Assembly: GCA_037903475.1 (NCBI GenBank)
Contig: JBAJFG010000389.1
Coordinates: 496,001-560,000 of the forward strand
Length of the DNA stretch: 64,000 nucleotides
Direction of reading: 5' to 3'
Source of the DNA: Ancylostoma caninum
Lineage: Eukaryota; Nematoda; Chromadorea; Rhabditida; Ancylostomatidae
Below, piece by piece: positions 1 to 13,749 of this stretch; position 1 is the stretch's first letter, and each line of letters begins with the position of its first letter. Under the pieces are notes generated by a model. That model had not been told where the DNA came from, ran no database searches, and saw only the letters and a program-made list of their open reading frames with translations. Position numbers and translations under genes: made by a program.

Positions 1-3000
1 GTACACAACTCATCTGCTGAGAAGCTTCTTCCCACCGATCCCAACACGCGTTACTTGTTGGTTCGATATGTTGTAATCAGACGCATGTCTGCATCTGTTA
101 GCAAATGGGTTTTGAGGGTTTCGAGGTTTCTAGGCAAATGACTCCTCATGAAGCCACAAAAACGCCATAAAAAAGTAATTTGATCGAAACTCAGAAGGGT
201 AAATAGCTAGAGCTGGATACTTGATGAAGGTGAGGAGGTAGAATTTCAACAAGTTGGAAAATTTTTGCTATTTCCGAAGGACTTATTGTTCAGTGCGAAC
301 CTAGTGGGCCGGATGAACTTTGTGAAACTCAGTTGATCAAAGTGGAGCGAACACCTGCCGCAATTAGGGGGAGGGGGGTGGTTTCAATTTTTTCTCTTCA
401 TTTATGAACAAGAACTTCTGTTCACTAATGACTGTGGACCTTGATGTTTCATGCAATGAGATCTTCGTGGAAAAAAAAGAGGGAGAAGCAGAGAAAAATG
501 AGCACAACAACAACACTTGGAACAAAGAAAAATGCTTTTACAAATGCCTAGACTTTCTTTGTTTCGAATTCAGCACGATTTAAAAGGTTAGAGGAGGATT
601 CAGTTCGCATGTTTAAACAGCTAACTCGTACTACTCCTGATGCAGTGTTTCATGGTAGATGTCTTATCGCCAAGCTCTTTACTCGGAGCTGAAATCAATT
701 ACAAGAAGAAAAGAAACTGGAGAAAAATGACGAGAGAATTGGCCGCGAAGGCTTCATCGACGTTGTACGTATTCTCGTGACGGACGACGGATTATTTACC
801 AATAAGACAAGGAATGCAGTAATCGTTCGTCAACACATAAACGAGTGGCTTCCAGAAACAATGCTAGATGCGATCGTGAAGCAAGAGTCGCGCTCCGCAT
901 GAAAGAAAACATAGAGAAGCTTGAGAGAAGAGGCGGAAATCGAAATAAAAAAGCCGGAAACAGTCGAGAGCAGTTTCGAACAGTAGGAAATTGAAAAAAA
1001 ACTGCTCTAAAATGGAAAATGCAAAGTTCTGGCGCTAGCCCAGAAATTCAATTCTTGAAAAATGCACAAATTTCATTTTACGGTGATAACAAGCTTTGGA
1101 AAAGCATTCGAGCCATTCTGGTTTTTGCTATATCAAATAGGAATCCGGTGAAGACCCCAACTTCAAGGATGCATGATGACAACCGACGGATCATTTGCTT
1201 TTTGTCAGCCACCATATGTCCGATTCACGTTGAATACTTCCAATTCTGTTAGAGGACAGCCTCCAGGTTTATAAATATTATATATGAACAGCTTAAAAAA
1301 CAGCTCGAAATGTTGAGCAGAACAGTTCGCAGCGTAGTGGGATGAAGTCTAGGATGGCTGCAACTGCAGTATCGAACGAAAAGGAAAAGTAAATAGTCAA
1401 GCCTTGAGAGGAGAGAAGAAAAGGTGATTTGTGGCTTTACGGGTCTGAAGCTTTCCAATACTGCATCAGCCGTAGGAGGACATCGAATGGATCTTTCAGG
1501 AGCGCAATTAAATGAGTGCTATACATAGTCTACGAACGAGGCGATTTGTAGTTGTACCTTTTTGGTTTGGATTTGTACACATGTTGCGGCAGACAGATCG
1601 AACCGCTAAACTTAGTTAATGTCAAAAAATGCTACATAATAAGGTTAAAAAACTTTGGAGTAGGGTCATTCAGTTATCACCAGTAAATGTTTCAAATCGG
1701 TGAGGAACCAAACTTCGAAAGCATGCCTGGCTCAGGGTCTATACATCCAGTAAAATTAGCTGTCTGCTGGAAGAATCTCAAGGAAGTAGTAGAACAGCTC
1801 CTTGATAAACAATGGCTTCAAGTTTGAAATGACGAGCAATATGTCGCAACCCTGACGGAGCATAGCATAATAGCCCTCTGATGTTGAGTACACCCAGCTT
1901 AAGTCAAGCACGGCACTGCATGTCTAGACATCAGGAAACCAATGACAGCGGAAAATCTCGATCCAGAATGTATGCATGTCTGTTCCTGTTTCCTGACCAT
2001 GACAAAAGCACTGCTTCCGAACGTTAAGTGCACGAGCAAGGACGCTGGCACTGACCAACGACGATGTGCCAAATGACGGACAATACATGTGTGCACATGT
2101 AAATGCGAGTAATTATTCGCAAAGACAGCTGTCCGTTTTTCGATCAGCAACCGTTCGAATCGCCCAATGAATCATTTGGTCGCTATGGAATGACTGAATC
2201 AAATGAACGCGCAACGTCGATTATGCGTCAGCTTTGACGCACGCTTACCACTGAACTGGTGCCGTCGCAGTGTTGTGTGGGTGTGTGTGAGTACATGTGC
2301 GACCCAATTTGCCTAAACGAAAAGCGGCGTTGTTTGTTTTCTGGTTCAATGAAACTGCCGGGCCTGAAATCAATGCTCCGGTGAGTTGTCACATGCTCGG
2401 ATGAGTTTGCCCTGCGGCAGTTTGCTCAACGATGAAATCCGAGAAATCCTATAAAACGTGCATGGAATGGCGAAATTGGGAACACAAGTAGGAATAACCA
2501 TTAAAAAATGGTCGTGGTGGTATACAATTCACGCTGCAACACAGAAGTCTTCGTTTGTGCATGCAACCACACATAAAGGGTACAAAAAGTAACCGGAATT
2601 CAGTTATAAAAGTAGAATAGTTTTTAACTCCTCATACTTTGACCAACTTACATAAACGGTAGCACTAATATTTATTCATTTATTTATTTCCTCAATATCT
2701 GTAGACTGTTACTGTGTGCAAACAAGAGCAAAATCACCTGGATAGATGATCTGTGTAAGGATCCTACTCTATAATAAAGCGCTACGTTTACCATAGTTGA
2801 TTAACCAGTACGACTTGCACTGTCCCACGATCTCCGAGTAGCTCCCAATCCAGAAAAATAGTGCCATTTACTTTTATGTAAACTGCGTGTCATTACTCAC
2901 ATTAGAACAACTAGAACACAAAAAAAAATAAAATGAAAAGGTTTGTCAGAGAAAACTTTGAAATTACATACCTCAGGAAATTACGTACTTTGAAATTACA

Positions 3001-5500
3001 TACTTCAAGAGGAAGAAAAAGAGCTCTAGCTGGCTGACCTAACTCTAGCTCTGGCTTACTAACCTAGTCTCACGGTTCAGTGCGTCGCAATGGGATGAGC
3101 TGAAGTGGCGGGGTAGTTCTGATTCGTGGATTCGCAAAAACATTGTTGGACGCTTTAGAAAACACAATTTGCGTCTGAGTTCCGAAGTGAATTTCGACCA
3201 AAAAAAACCACGACATCAAAATGAATCCGAGTAAACGCCTAAGCTCTACGTATCTGGATAAAAGAGTTTACAATGAGCAATGCAGTGGATTTGTGACATT
3301 ACTGATGAATAAGCAGAATATTGTGGCTGACTAGGATACCTCGAACAGTTGCTAACTATCTATATTCATCCACAGCTACGGCACAAAAGCTCCCGTTCAT
3401 CTGTAATCACATTTTGGCCTAACAGTAACCAAGAAAATACGCTGTACGAGAGGGTCAACGTGAAGAACCTAAGAAGAACGAGCATTTGCTCATGCTAGAA
3501 CAAGTGAGGTGGCGATCCATTATCGTGAGAGCACGGACAATGCACCAAAATCCTCCATAAATCAGGAATATTATATCACCACATAAGGATCGTACTAAAA
3601 TGAGCGCACTTCACACAAATTAGTTGTAGACCAACCCATGCAGGAAAGGAGTTGAAAAGAAAAGGAAAAGGCTCTGGAAACTGGAGAAGACAGGATTACA
3701 AGTAATGTAATTTGTTGATCGAATTGCCTGTTTCAGAAGGAGGCAGAAAAGAAGAATGTTGAACAACAAGTTGGATAACTAAAAAATTGGTAGTAAGTCG
3801 TGTTATATCTCCCACACAAACTGCTAAGTAGAATATTTTATAGTTTTTAGTGGCTTGACATTTCGAACGGAACGTCCATAACAAAGTTACACCTTATTTC
3901 AGGGGATTTTGAAGGAGAAGATGACAGAATAGCACTGAGAAGTGCAGGGCATTCGTCATGATTCTACAGAATACCTCGGGTTATAGCAACTTTAGCTAAC
4001 ATACTATTTTGAGAACAAGAAAAAACAAAGCAGGAAAAGTTTACGCTTTCACAGCCAGTGAGCCGGTGTAGGACGTTCATGTGGGGAAACGAGGCGTTTC
4101 CCACTATAGTTGCAACCGAATCGAATAATTATTTAGTCATTCGACCAAGTCATTCGAATCAAATCAGTCGAAAATCTGAATATTTGGAATGTTCTTTTTC
4201 CAACATATTCCGAATTCAGATATTTGAAGAAGTCAATCCTACAATCTTTCTGATCATTCGAATATTCGAACTTTTTTTTAAAATGTGCAGGTATAGCACC
4301 CATCCACTTCCACGATTGGCTTACTCAATTAATCTCTTTTAGAGCCATTTGGCTTCCAACTCGTCCACCGTTAGACCGAATCACAGCATATCTTTTCAAA
4401 CATTTTTTTCTTTTTTTCAAACATGAAAGAACAATTTGATACAGGATGGCAAGGTGGCTATGACGAAACTGCTAAAACGTCCCAATTTCCGTCAGGATGC
4501 ACCCTAGTGAGCTTTTAGGTACGCTGTGGCGAGAATTTCCCCTACTGCTGAACAAAATAATAAAGTGAAACCAACAAAAACTGTTGGTCTACCCATCTTT
4601 GCTTTATTGTTCATTAAATGGTGGTATTGTGGCAATATGCAAAAGAAAACTCCTCGCTGCATACTTAAGAAATGCCTTTGCCGCATAAAATGTAGCGTCC
4701 ATCCGCTTTTATGGATGCGCCCAATTCTCCATGGATTATCTTCTAACAGAGACTACGAATTAAAGCTTACATTCAGCTTGGTTGCTATAGAATTCGACCT
4801 CTGGAATATGTCAACATCAATGGAGAATTAGAACGTTTGTGTCAGTGCACTTTTGACGGCACAGAACCCCCTTCGTCCTTCGTCACTAACAATTGAATAA
4901 TAAATAGCACAATAAGAATAATAGCGCAGAGAGAAATGCACCGTCTCTCTAATGTCTAGAACAATCTAATTTATCCAGCAAACGCTTGTCATTTAGCCCT
5001 AACTGACTCGCAAATTTAGGGAAAAAAGCGTTCAACACGAATGCTCAAAAGCAGAAAACAGCATTAACGCGGGCGGATAGGATGTCTGGAAGCGATCCAA
5101 TGTGCTGGAAACCGATACCATATTGAGGCTGGATGCCCCTCATCTAGCCTCAAGATGGTATACCTCATCCGAATGAACGACCCAAAGAACAATAGCGTCT
5201 TTGTGATTAGCATCGTTTGATGTTTCATATCCAGAAATCAATACAACGTCAACCAATGAGTCCCTCAAATAGGAATAACACTTAATAATCTAGTAATTAC
5301 TACCGCTGCTCAAAAACTTATTTGAGCTCAAACTAACAAACATTTGAAACAAACAAAAAAACAACCTGTCAAATATGTGATGGAATAAGCGAATTTAGGC
5401 CAGCTGCGTTCATTTTATGCTGGGTCCTTTGTTCTCAGTGGCAAACAGCAGCGATATCCTTGATTTTGATGGAGCAAAAACTGAACTTCGTCTTGAATTG
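1..5500. other. Intergenic, no recognised gene
   Basis: AT-rich sequence with only short chance ORFs. An ATTCGAA-rich low-complexity stretch lies around 4110-4270. Nothing else could be supported. Confidence 0.6.
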
Positions 5501-5598
5501 ATTGATTTCGCTTTGCACAATGACGTCTATGGCTCCAATCAAACTGAATATGCAGTTTAATTGGAGTCATAGACGCCATTGTGCAAAGCGAAATCAAT
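5501..5598. repeat. Near-perfect 46-bp hairpin
   Basis: Arms 5501-5546 and 5553-5598 (attgatttcgctttgcacaa and its complement at the outer ends) pair with very few mismatches around a 6-nt loop. It is a compact fold-back. A transcript would be an almost perfect double-stranded RNA. No TA duplication is evident. Confidence 0.85.
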
Positions 5599-5599
5599 G

Positions 5600-6500
5600 C
5601 CATCCCAAAATACCCCATACTACAATACCAGCTCTGTTTTTTGTCCCAAAAACCGTTCCTGGTGGATTATTCCGTCGAAAACCGTCAAAATCTCTAGGAG
5701 TGGACAAAATCAAATGTTGATACTACCAATTGAAAGCTCCCAATCTCCTGATTCCAAATATCTACATAAAAATTTTGTTTGAGACTAAACTAGAGGAAGA
5801 AAATGGCCCTGCTAATTGCATAACCTGCGAGCATATCAGTTGGAGGTGAGCCAAAAGTTTCTTCAGGCATGCATTTCTTGCTATTATGCTTCATATTTGG
5901 ACTCTCCACTGTGCAACGATCATTTTCTTATGGCTATGGTCGACGTTGATGGAGGAAACTTCAAACTTAACAATTTTAGCGAAAATACAAAGTTTGCACA
6001 CTTGTATAAAGGGAACGGATATAGCCTATCGCGAATCTATTATAAATCTAAAAAAGAATCTTGTGTAGATACGGACTACACACTCCGCACACCATTGATC
6101 AAACTAGTTTACAAGTTACAACCCTATGAATATGGTCTGCCGTGCAAGAAAAATCTTTTTTCCAAATTTCCACCTTCATAAGGGCAACTACTCTGGAAGA
6201 CGATTAATCAGCAATTAAAACAATCATACAACGCAGTTCATTCTGTCGATCGCCCTATTTGGATCTGCAGAAAAATGTTTCAAAGCTTTTTTTGGGATAT
6301 GAAAATGTACCAAATCTCCAGAATGAAAGCAATTTTTTCGCTGTCAGTTTGAGCTCAAACACATTTTCTATACAGAAATTCGGAACTGCGAGCTCAAGAG
6401 CCTTCGATTGATACCATAAACAGTTGATTTCGTCCATTTCTAGAGATTCTAACGGTTTATCCGTCGGGAACGGATTTTGGCACAAGAAATAGGGGTGGTA
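5600..6500. mobile_element. Fold-back element, family B (two inverted arms)
   Basis: About 200-250 bp at 5600-5800 recurs in opposite orientation at 6245-6500; a third, direct copy is at 15535-15805. Shared landmarks include the stretch around gtggacaaaatcaa and gaaagcaattttttcgctg. The centre holds an open frame at 5816-6181 (121 codons) that I do not recognise and that may be chance. The whole looks like a non-autonomous element with long inverted arms. Confidence 0.6.
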
Positions 6501-9500
6501 TTAAACTATGATATGAACCCTATCGAAAGATGAAAAAAAAATCGAAAAATTGATTACTGAATTCATCTGAACAAACAAGCGTTTAGTTACAATGATAGTA
6601 GCTCGCTCTAAAATAATTTCTAGCCTGGCCTTCGAGTACTAATGTAAACAGAATCCTGTCAAAACGTCCACATTCCTAAGTGGATTGCTGTTTGTTAGTG
6701 AATTCGTCAGCTGAGCTCCCTTCTAGGCAAAGCTTTGAACCCCCCCCCCCCCCCCCCATATGAGAGGGAACAAGCCATAATGTGCAAAAGCACGCATCAG
6801 CGGGACAGGGTAGGACGCAAATCACAAAGTGTCGATCCACGAAACGTTCTTTAGAGGCAGATGACAGAGTGAAGAGATTGACGCCTAATCCAACGACATG
6901 GACGAGGTCCTCTGACGTGCCATTTAATCGGTTCAAGAGCTTGAGCGCATTTCAATCAGATGAGATGGATGGATTTAGTGGTAATAAGATACACGATCTG
7001 TATCGTGATCAGTTCAAACATCTGCGAATACCAGTTCTGAAAACGACTACGCCAGAGAAAAAAATCACGTTGCCCGAAGAGGAAAAGTGGATTTGAACAC
7101 TGTGAAAGAAGTGAATTCGTGCAAAACTAAGAGTATTGCACTCAAAAGTCGACCATTCTGAAAGGATGCCTGGGAAAGCTGTTGTGAAATTGATTTCAGA
7201 AGACTGCATTCGTCGAAATTCAGCTCCTCTCGTAAAGAGTTAGGCATTTGCTGATGTAATAACCTATTTTTGCCCTAATTCAAATTGGACGAAATCCATG
7301 ATTGTCCATTTCTTGGAATGGAGCACAATCCAAGTAAAATTCGCACATTTCTTCCGCTATTATTTATGTCCTCTGCAAATTCTTTTCGTGAGAAATTGTG
7401 CAAATTTTACTACAAATTCGCTGCGAAATCGTAAGGACTAGAATTCTCAGATTATTTTGACACCCTCGGATTAATTTTTGGAAGAAAATGAAAATAAAAT
7501 AGAAGCAAAAAGACAGATTGTAAATATGGACTTTCACACGAGAATTTGTAAAAAAAGTGCACGGTGTTTCAAAAGAAATTCCGATGAATGCTGAGAACAG
7601 TGCCTCAAAATTCCTTGATATTCTTTCAGAATAGTGGATCTGCACTAAGAAGGAGGATTAGCTAGAAGCACACATCGCACATTTCACTAGCAAACGAGGG
7701 AAATTCTCCAGGGAATGAGGCTCTACATCAACAAACATCATACCCCAAAATACTGGCCAGGAGACACGGAATCGGTTCAAAACTTCCCGTTCGTTGGGAT
7801 AAATCCACGGTACTTGTGCTCTTTATGGGACTGGATGATTGTATGTTCAATATAGTTATCTGACTGGGAGAATTATATAACTATCATTACTAGGGTGACG
7901 TTTTTAAGCCGTTTAGCCGATCGTTGATCCTTGAAATCGAGCCCATTCCAATGCGGTATTAAACTAATAAGTCACTACTTCAAAATCATGTTGTTAGGAC
8001 CAAAAGATACCGTCAGATAAAAGCGAAATATCCCGGATCGAATACAAGAGGGATTCTTTACAGCTATCAGCACATTCAACAAGAAACATGCGGACAATAG
8101 AAGAAGTATGAAAAAATCCCAAATTGTCCTCAACAAAGTGATTCGTCAAAGATGGAGAAAATGGAGGAAGCTTTATTATAAGTGCTAGACGGATATTGCC
8201 GTCAGCAATACTTAAGAGGTTTTGAGGGATTCGGACGGGCTATGCAAGTAATTAAATGAATCAAAAACAGACTTAACACGTGTAGGGGATGTTTTGTAGC
8301 ATCTGCAACACATTCATGTGGACCTCATCCAGAGATAATCAATCAGGGATTGAGCAGAAACATGAGAAGTGGCAATAAGATTGGAGTTGTAGGCAATTGA
8401 TCGTAACAGTAGCTTATTACTGGATATTTTCGAAAATGTATGGATCAGGCTGACGAGCAACGGTGAAATGAATTGTTCACAGCATTGCCACGGTCACATG
8501 CCATTGTAGCATTAGGCAGAAAAAAAAACAGAACATTCATATTTGGAATCCGTCCCCCAGCATTATTCACATTATTCCATCCCATTGCATGAGAAAAGCG
8601 AATGGACGTGGTCGGCATAAAAAGTGAAAGCAATTTCGGGAAGTTTCATAACAAAAATTCTCAAGAAAATCTTATTATAAAGGTAAGACAAGCTCTAAAA
8701 GCAGCTAGAAAAAAAAAAGATTCGGTTAATTGTTAAGAATAAAGCCGCTCATAAATAATCTCTACCTTGGTTCGAAAACTAATAACGTGCCGAATATATT
8801 GATTATTTCGAATTCGAGTATTCGATTTCGAATAGGTTGAAATTTTCAATGCCCGAACATTGCAGAACATCGCAGCCTTAAACGAAGGATGAAATGGGCC
8901 GTATGGCTTTCTCTGCCTCGAATTCCCACATGTTCAATAGCTTCGTGAATCACCAGTTACATTCATTGGATGAATTATACGGCTCTCATTCGGATTATTT
9001 TAAAAACCAAAAACCGAATAATTAAGAAATGACACGAGAAGGCGAAAAAATGGTGAACTACGGCAAATGCCATGACAACAACCCTCCACAACGTCATTGG
9101 TGGCCGTTGGTGGCTTTCTCAAGGGAATAATCACGTGAACAACGATAACAACGAGTAAACCGTGGGAAAATATTCACGAAATAGACAGGAAATAACAATT
9201 TTCGCAGCACTACACAATGAATTCAGGTTCCAAGATAGAATTTAAGCATCATGTGTGTTTGGCAGACAAGGAAGAAGATGTTCAGATGCATAGTGGGTGG
9301 AAATTGACGATATCTCCAGACAATGTTGTGTAGGGCATTGCTTTATGGAATCAAACACGTGCTCGCACGTGCTCTATCAATGGGAATTGTCAAAGTGCAT
9401 AGATGATGAAGTGATTCGTTGTAGAAAAAAAATGCATCGTAGTGTTGTAGTGCAAGGGTGACGTTAGAGGAACGTGAGAGAAATCAGAGCACTCCTACTT

Positions 9501-10257
9501 CTTTGTCAGTTCATAAAATGCAAAAATCTTCCACAGCTTTTTTCCTCAAACAGTTAAGTTTGTGCACTACTCGCTGTTGTGGTTGGCCATGCATAAAGAC
9601 AAACGTAGTATAAACATGCAAGTAAAAGAAAAAAGAAATAGCAATTCCTCGTGAAAGGCTAACAAAAATGAGAAGTTCGGGGGGAGCGGGGGTACTAACT
9701 AAAGAAATCCGGAATACTGCATGTTTACTCTGTAAGATGAAATCCGGCAAGCAATAGGGGAAAGCAAACAACAATCAAAAACAGTTTACGGTTTTTTCAA
9801 TGTGCTAATTTCAGTTCCTTACTACGAGAAATACTTTAATAAGCACATCCCAAGTTCTCCTATCCGAAAACTTGGGCAGCCTTATTTTCCTTATTTTAAT
9901 TCTATAAGATGATTCGTCTGCGTTACACAGAAATAAAATGCCATGAATGAGATTAAATAGATGAATAATAAATGCAACAGTAACGAAAATTAATAGTAAT
10001 AAAGAATAACAACGAATAAATGTGTCCTTACTATAACGACGCATTCATAACCTGCATGGTACAGAAGAATCATCATGTGCTTTTTCCAAGTATTTTTGTG
10101 AAGAATTTCCAATACTATAGACGTAGGAACAAACCAATTTGATATTGTGATCGCTTATATTGCTTAACTAGAGAATGAGAACTCCCTCATTCGTCTAAAA
10201 AAAAAAACTAGTGCTACTAAATGACCAGGCTATCTAAATGCTTTACTAACATTAATG
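6501..10257. other. Intergenic, low-complexity tracts
   Basis: Contains an 18-C homopolymer (6740-6757), an ATTCGAA-rich stretch near 8795-8840, and no convincing gene. An open frame at 6782-7096 is listed separately. Confidence 0.55.
6782..7096 (+). other. Open frame of 104 codons, unknown
   Basis: The polar, charged peptide (…DRVKRLTPNPTTWTRSSDVPFNRFKS…) reads more like a real protein than its neighbours and follows the 18-C tract. The start codon is not ATG, no splice sites are obvious, and I recognise no family. Low support. Confidence 0.2.
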
Positions 10258-10408
10258 GTATGGTGTGTTCCACCGGGAAACATAGCTGTGAAGATATTAG
10301 AGAAAGAGAGAACGCAAGAAATAGTGCTGCATTCGTAGAGACAGGCGAGAAATGCAGACAATAGGCACAAATGAACAACTATCAGCGTCTCTGAAACGGA
10401 CTATATAT
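10258..10408. mobile_element. MITE-like repeat, family C copy 1
   Basis: About 150 bp with short inverted ends (tggtgtgttccacc… and …ctgaaacggactata). The interior gatattagagaaagag and gcgagaaatgcag is shared with the copy at 41130-41281. Confidence 0.65.
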
Positions 10409-12594
10409 AACAAGACCTTGCCATAATTATAATAGAATATCAACAGGTTTTCAAAGTGAATTAGAGCGTAAAAATCATGATACTCCCTGCCATATTTACA
10501 ACAGAAAAGTTTTGTTCCTAATTAAAACCAGAAATCACAAAAAGCTTGACATTTTCACTGAGTACGGCACGGAAGTGCGCGATTTAGCTGCACAGCACGT
10601 GCCAAATTAGCGTGCATGAGACGAATGCTCCCAATCGATAGTGCTTAAAGAGTAACCAACGCTATAATTCCTATTATAGTGCAAGCTATTTCGTATCCAT
10701 GAAGCAGCACTACACACAACACCGTTGAAGACATCCAAGAGCAGATACGCTCCAATCCTTTGCAAGTCCATGTTGCCTAGCATTACATTACTAGAAAGTA
10801 ATAGCTTTTATTTGGTTTGCGGATTTCAGAGAGAGTTGGGCATCTCCTGAGAATGTGTGGATTCCATTTGCAATGGGGAGTCAAACCCTTACCCAGAAAA
10901 AAAAGATCCATGGAACGTTAAAGGAAACTTGGCAGAGAAATTGAATTTAATTAAAGTTTTGAAGGATCTAATTCTATTCTAATTAATTAATTAATTAATT
11001 CTAATCTAATAAACAAGTGCATATCGAAAGGATTAATTAACCTGGGTTACACTATCGATGTGCAAATTAAAGATGCACTAAAGCATGTGAAGAAGGAAAA
11101 AAAACTGTGCGAGATGGAATTTAATGGAATCTTTAATGATATCAATGTTCGAGCTGACTTCAGCAAATTTCATCTCTCTTTTTTTCCCAGATGACCACTC
11201 TGGATCCTTAGTGCGCGTTCATCCACACAACAGAGCAAATGAAATGGAGAAATTTTAATAGAACTGGTGCAGCCACCTAAATGAAGATTTAGAGGTGCAC
11301 AAAGGGGAAAAAGTGGTGATGGCATTTACAAATGGAATGCTATCCATGAGCGTCAATAAACGACTTGTTTTATTTTTTTAGACTTAATTATTCCTACACC
11401 CCCCCCCCCCCCATCCCCCCTCCGTCATATCGATGGAGAGAGTCTTCAGCACGACTGGGGAAACGCCCAGAATTTTCCTCCGTGTGGATCACAGGAGTTC
11501 TGGTACATCTAATACCCAACCCGCTGCGAGGCAGGACGCTGTTACAGCAGGCAGTATGACTAAAAGACCGCAAATTATTACTATCTAGAGTATACAGACT
11601 ACAAAACATTTGATCAGAGGGCTCTCTTTGGACAACTTCTCAAAAGAATTATCCAGGCCGATCGGATTAAAAGATTTCAACAGAAGGGGTTCTCGGATCA
11701 AAAGATTTCAACAGAAGGGGTTCTGGTTAAAATCATCTGTCGACTATCTGCTACGGTCCTTCCGTATCCACTAAGCCTAGCGGTCCTTCTGAAAGTTGGT
11801 GCTAATACATAGGATTGAAAGTTTTTTAATACAGTTTTAGGGTATCTAGAGAACCCATGTGAGACTCTTCCAGGAACTGAGTCTTTTCAGTTGAATAATT
11901 AGATTGACTTCCAAAGTTATTGCATGTCGGGAATGCTAAAAAAATCACTCTCACGTTCACACAGCCACTGGGAAGGAATGATGTCGGGTATTGGATGTCC
12001 GAAAATGTTGAAATAAAATGAAGCTATCACTACATAAATTTGTCTGCCGCCCAGAAAAGTATTCAAAATGGTTTGTTGTTCTCCTCCAGGCAATGCTTTT
12101 CCGTCGCTTTGCATTTCTGACAAGACATTTCTAACAAGAAAAACGCAATGGTAGTATGCTTGTATCACCCCTCCCCCCCCCCCCTCCTCCCCCTCTCTTG
12201 CTTCCTAGTTCAAGAAAATCTATGGTTGAAGTGAGCAACAATGTTCATATATCACAACCAAAAGCAAAAGAAATAGTGAAACACCGATTATACCCTATGA
12301 AGTAGTAGTTCTGTTATGTTTTCGGCGACATTCGTATCTGATAATTACACTGTTCTCACAGTGCACTACAAATACGTATGTGACAGCAACCACCATTAAT
12401 TGAAGCATTGTTGGAAGGAAAGCCTTAGGTATTCACAAATATAGAAACTATTTGATAAATGGTCGCCACTTTTTTAAATTTTGGATGTTTTTAAATTTTC
12501 TGCAATAAGAAGTCAAATTGCTCTCGAACATTCGGGAACAAAAAATTATGAATTATTACCAATGTGCCTCCAAGGAAAGGAATATCTATACATA
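10409..12594. other. Intergenic, microsatellites
   Basis: Includes a TTAA/ATTA run near 10980-11000, a 14-C tract (11399-11412), a 31-bp tandem duplication (11663-11724) and a C-rich tract near 12170-12200. No gene recognised. Confidence 0.6.
11663..11724 (+). repeat. 31-bp tandem duplication
   Basis: Two adjacent 31-bp units beginning cggattaaaagatttcaac differ at a single position, indicating a recent duplication. Confidence 0.9.
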
Positions 12595-12865
12595 CAGTGG
12601 ACGTGAATGGCTTTGGCCCATCTGCGGCCTCGAGAGGAACGTCGCGCAACCGCGCCGCGCGTGCCGTAACCTATACATTCTGCTGCAGATATGCAATTTC
12701 TAGCAGCTTTTTTTCTACCTAGTTTTAAGGATTTTCGAGCGAATCGGGAAGAAAAGACCCTAGAAATAGCATTCTAGCGGAGACGACACGGACCCAGGTG
12801 CGCGGCGCGGTCGCGCTGCGTCCTTCTCGAGGCCGCGAACGGGCCACCGCCATTGCCGTCCACTG
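12595..12865. mobile_element. TA-flanked MITE with mariner-type ends
   Basis: The ends are cagtggacg and cgtccactg, each bordered by TA (12593-12594 and 12866-12867), as for Tc1/mariner insertions. The first and last roughly 70 bp form inverted, CG-rich arms (gcggcctcgagaggaacg against its complement). At 271 bp it is too short for a transposase, so it is non-autonomous. Confidence 0.85.
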
Positions 12866-13042
12866 TACATAAACTATCTCTGGCTGGGGTAGTTTGTAAG
12901 CGATTATTACTCACTTGATACCATAATAAATAGTTAAGTCTATGCCGCTAGCAACAATAAAAGTAGCATATTTTTAAAGCACTAGCAAAAGTGGTGCATC
13001 ACACTGAGATCACCAATACATATGCGAGAAATAGGCGTATTT

Positions 13043-13048
<6 letters not shown>

Positions 13049-13075
<27 letters not shown>
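13049..13075. repeat. GA dinucleotide microsatellite
   Basis: An uninterrupted run of about 13 AG units. Confidence 0.9.
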
Positions 13076-13525
13076 TTGAGTGCGAAGAGATCTGAGAATG
13101 AGCCTGGCTACCCCAACGATTGGCACTGTGCAAGGGTACGGGAAGTAACTTTGGCCAACCTGTTGCACCCGTTATATGTAGTCACAACGATGTGAAATAA
13201 ACCAGCACACTTACAAGGTGGCGGATGCTGAATAACACACAAAAAGCGGAACGCCAGCCAGATATACCCACACCACCCAGCCACATACTGTCGAGCAATT
13301 TGCTTGCCGAACATGATGGCCACTTCGAAGCGTTGTTGGAAATCATGTGGAACCAACATACTGGGCAGCCAGTAATCCTCAGCATAATAATTACCAAGCT
13401 GTGAGAGAGGCTGGTGAGAGCTGGGAATAGGTGAAGAAGATGCAGAACTAAAGGTTCTGAAGTTTAAAAGTAGCCTTTCGCTTAATTTCATTTCGAAAGA
13501 AAGCAATGTGTTCCGTCACTATGTA

Positions 13526-13749
13526 TAGGGTGGTCCAAAATTACGGAGACACACCAAAATGTTCATATCTAACGTTGGAGACCGAGTTGCTGTTTCTGAT
13601 TACGAAAATCATAGTGTTAGATATTGTCTTAGGATGCGCTTTATAACTGAGCAGATGAACAGTAAAAGATTGGATACAAAATGCTGTTATTCGAGATAGG
13701 TCGAAAAACGAGCATCGCGCCCCTGTCTCCGTAATTTTGGACCACCCTG
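13526..13749. mobile_element. TA-flanked MITE with perfect 23-bp TIRs
   Basis: agggtggtccaaaattacgg… at 13527 is repeated exactly in inverse at the right end (…ccgtaattttggaccaccct), and TA lies on each side (13524-13525, 13750-13751). Tc1/mariner ends of the CAGGGTGGTCCAAAA type are widespread in animals. The 224-bp body has no transposase. Confidence 0.92.

Noticed and set aside
1..1000. Possible retroelement fragment with broken frames on the plus strand
   Set aside because: Conceptual translation gave only short Lys/Glu-rich pieces with many stops and no recognisable reverse transcriptase or integrase motif.
4110..4270. Palindromic ATTCGAA cluster as a regulatory array
   Set aside because: It resembles diffuse low-complexity sequence, also present near 8795-8840, with no regular spacing.
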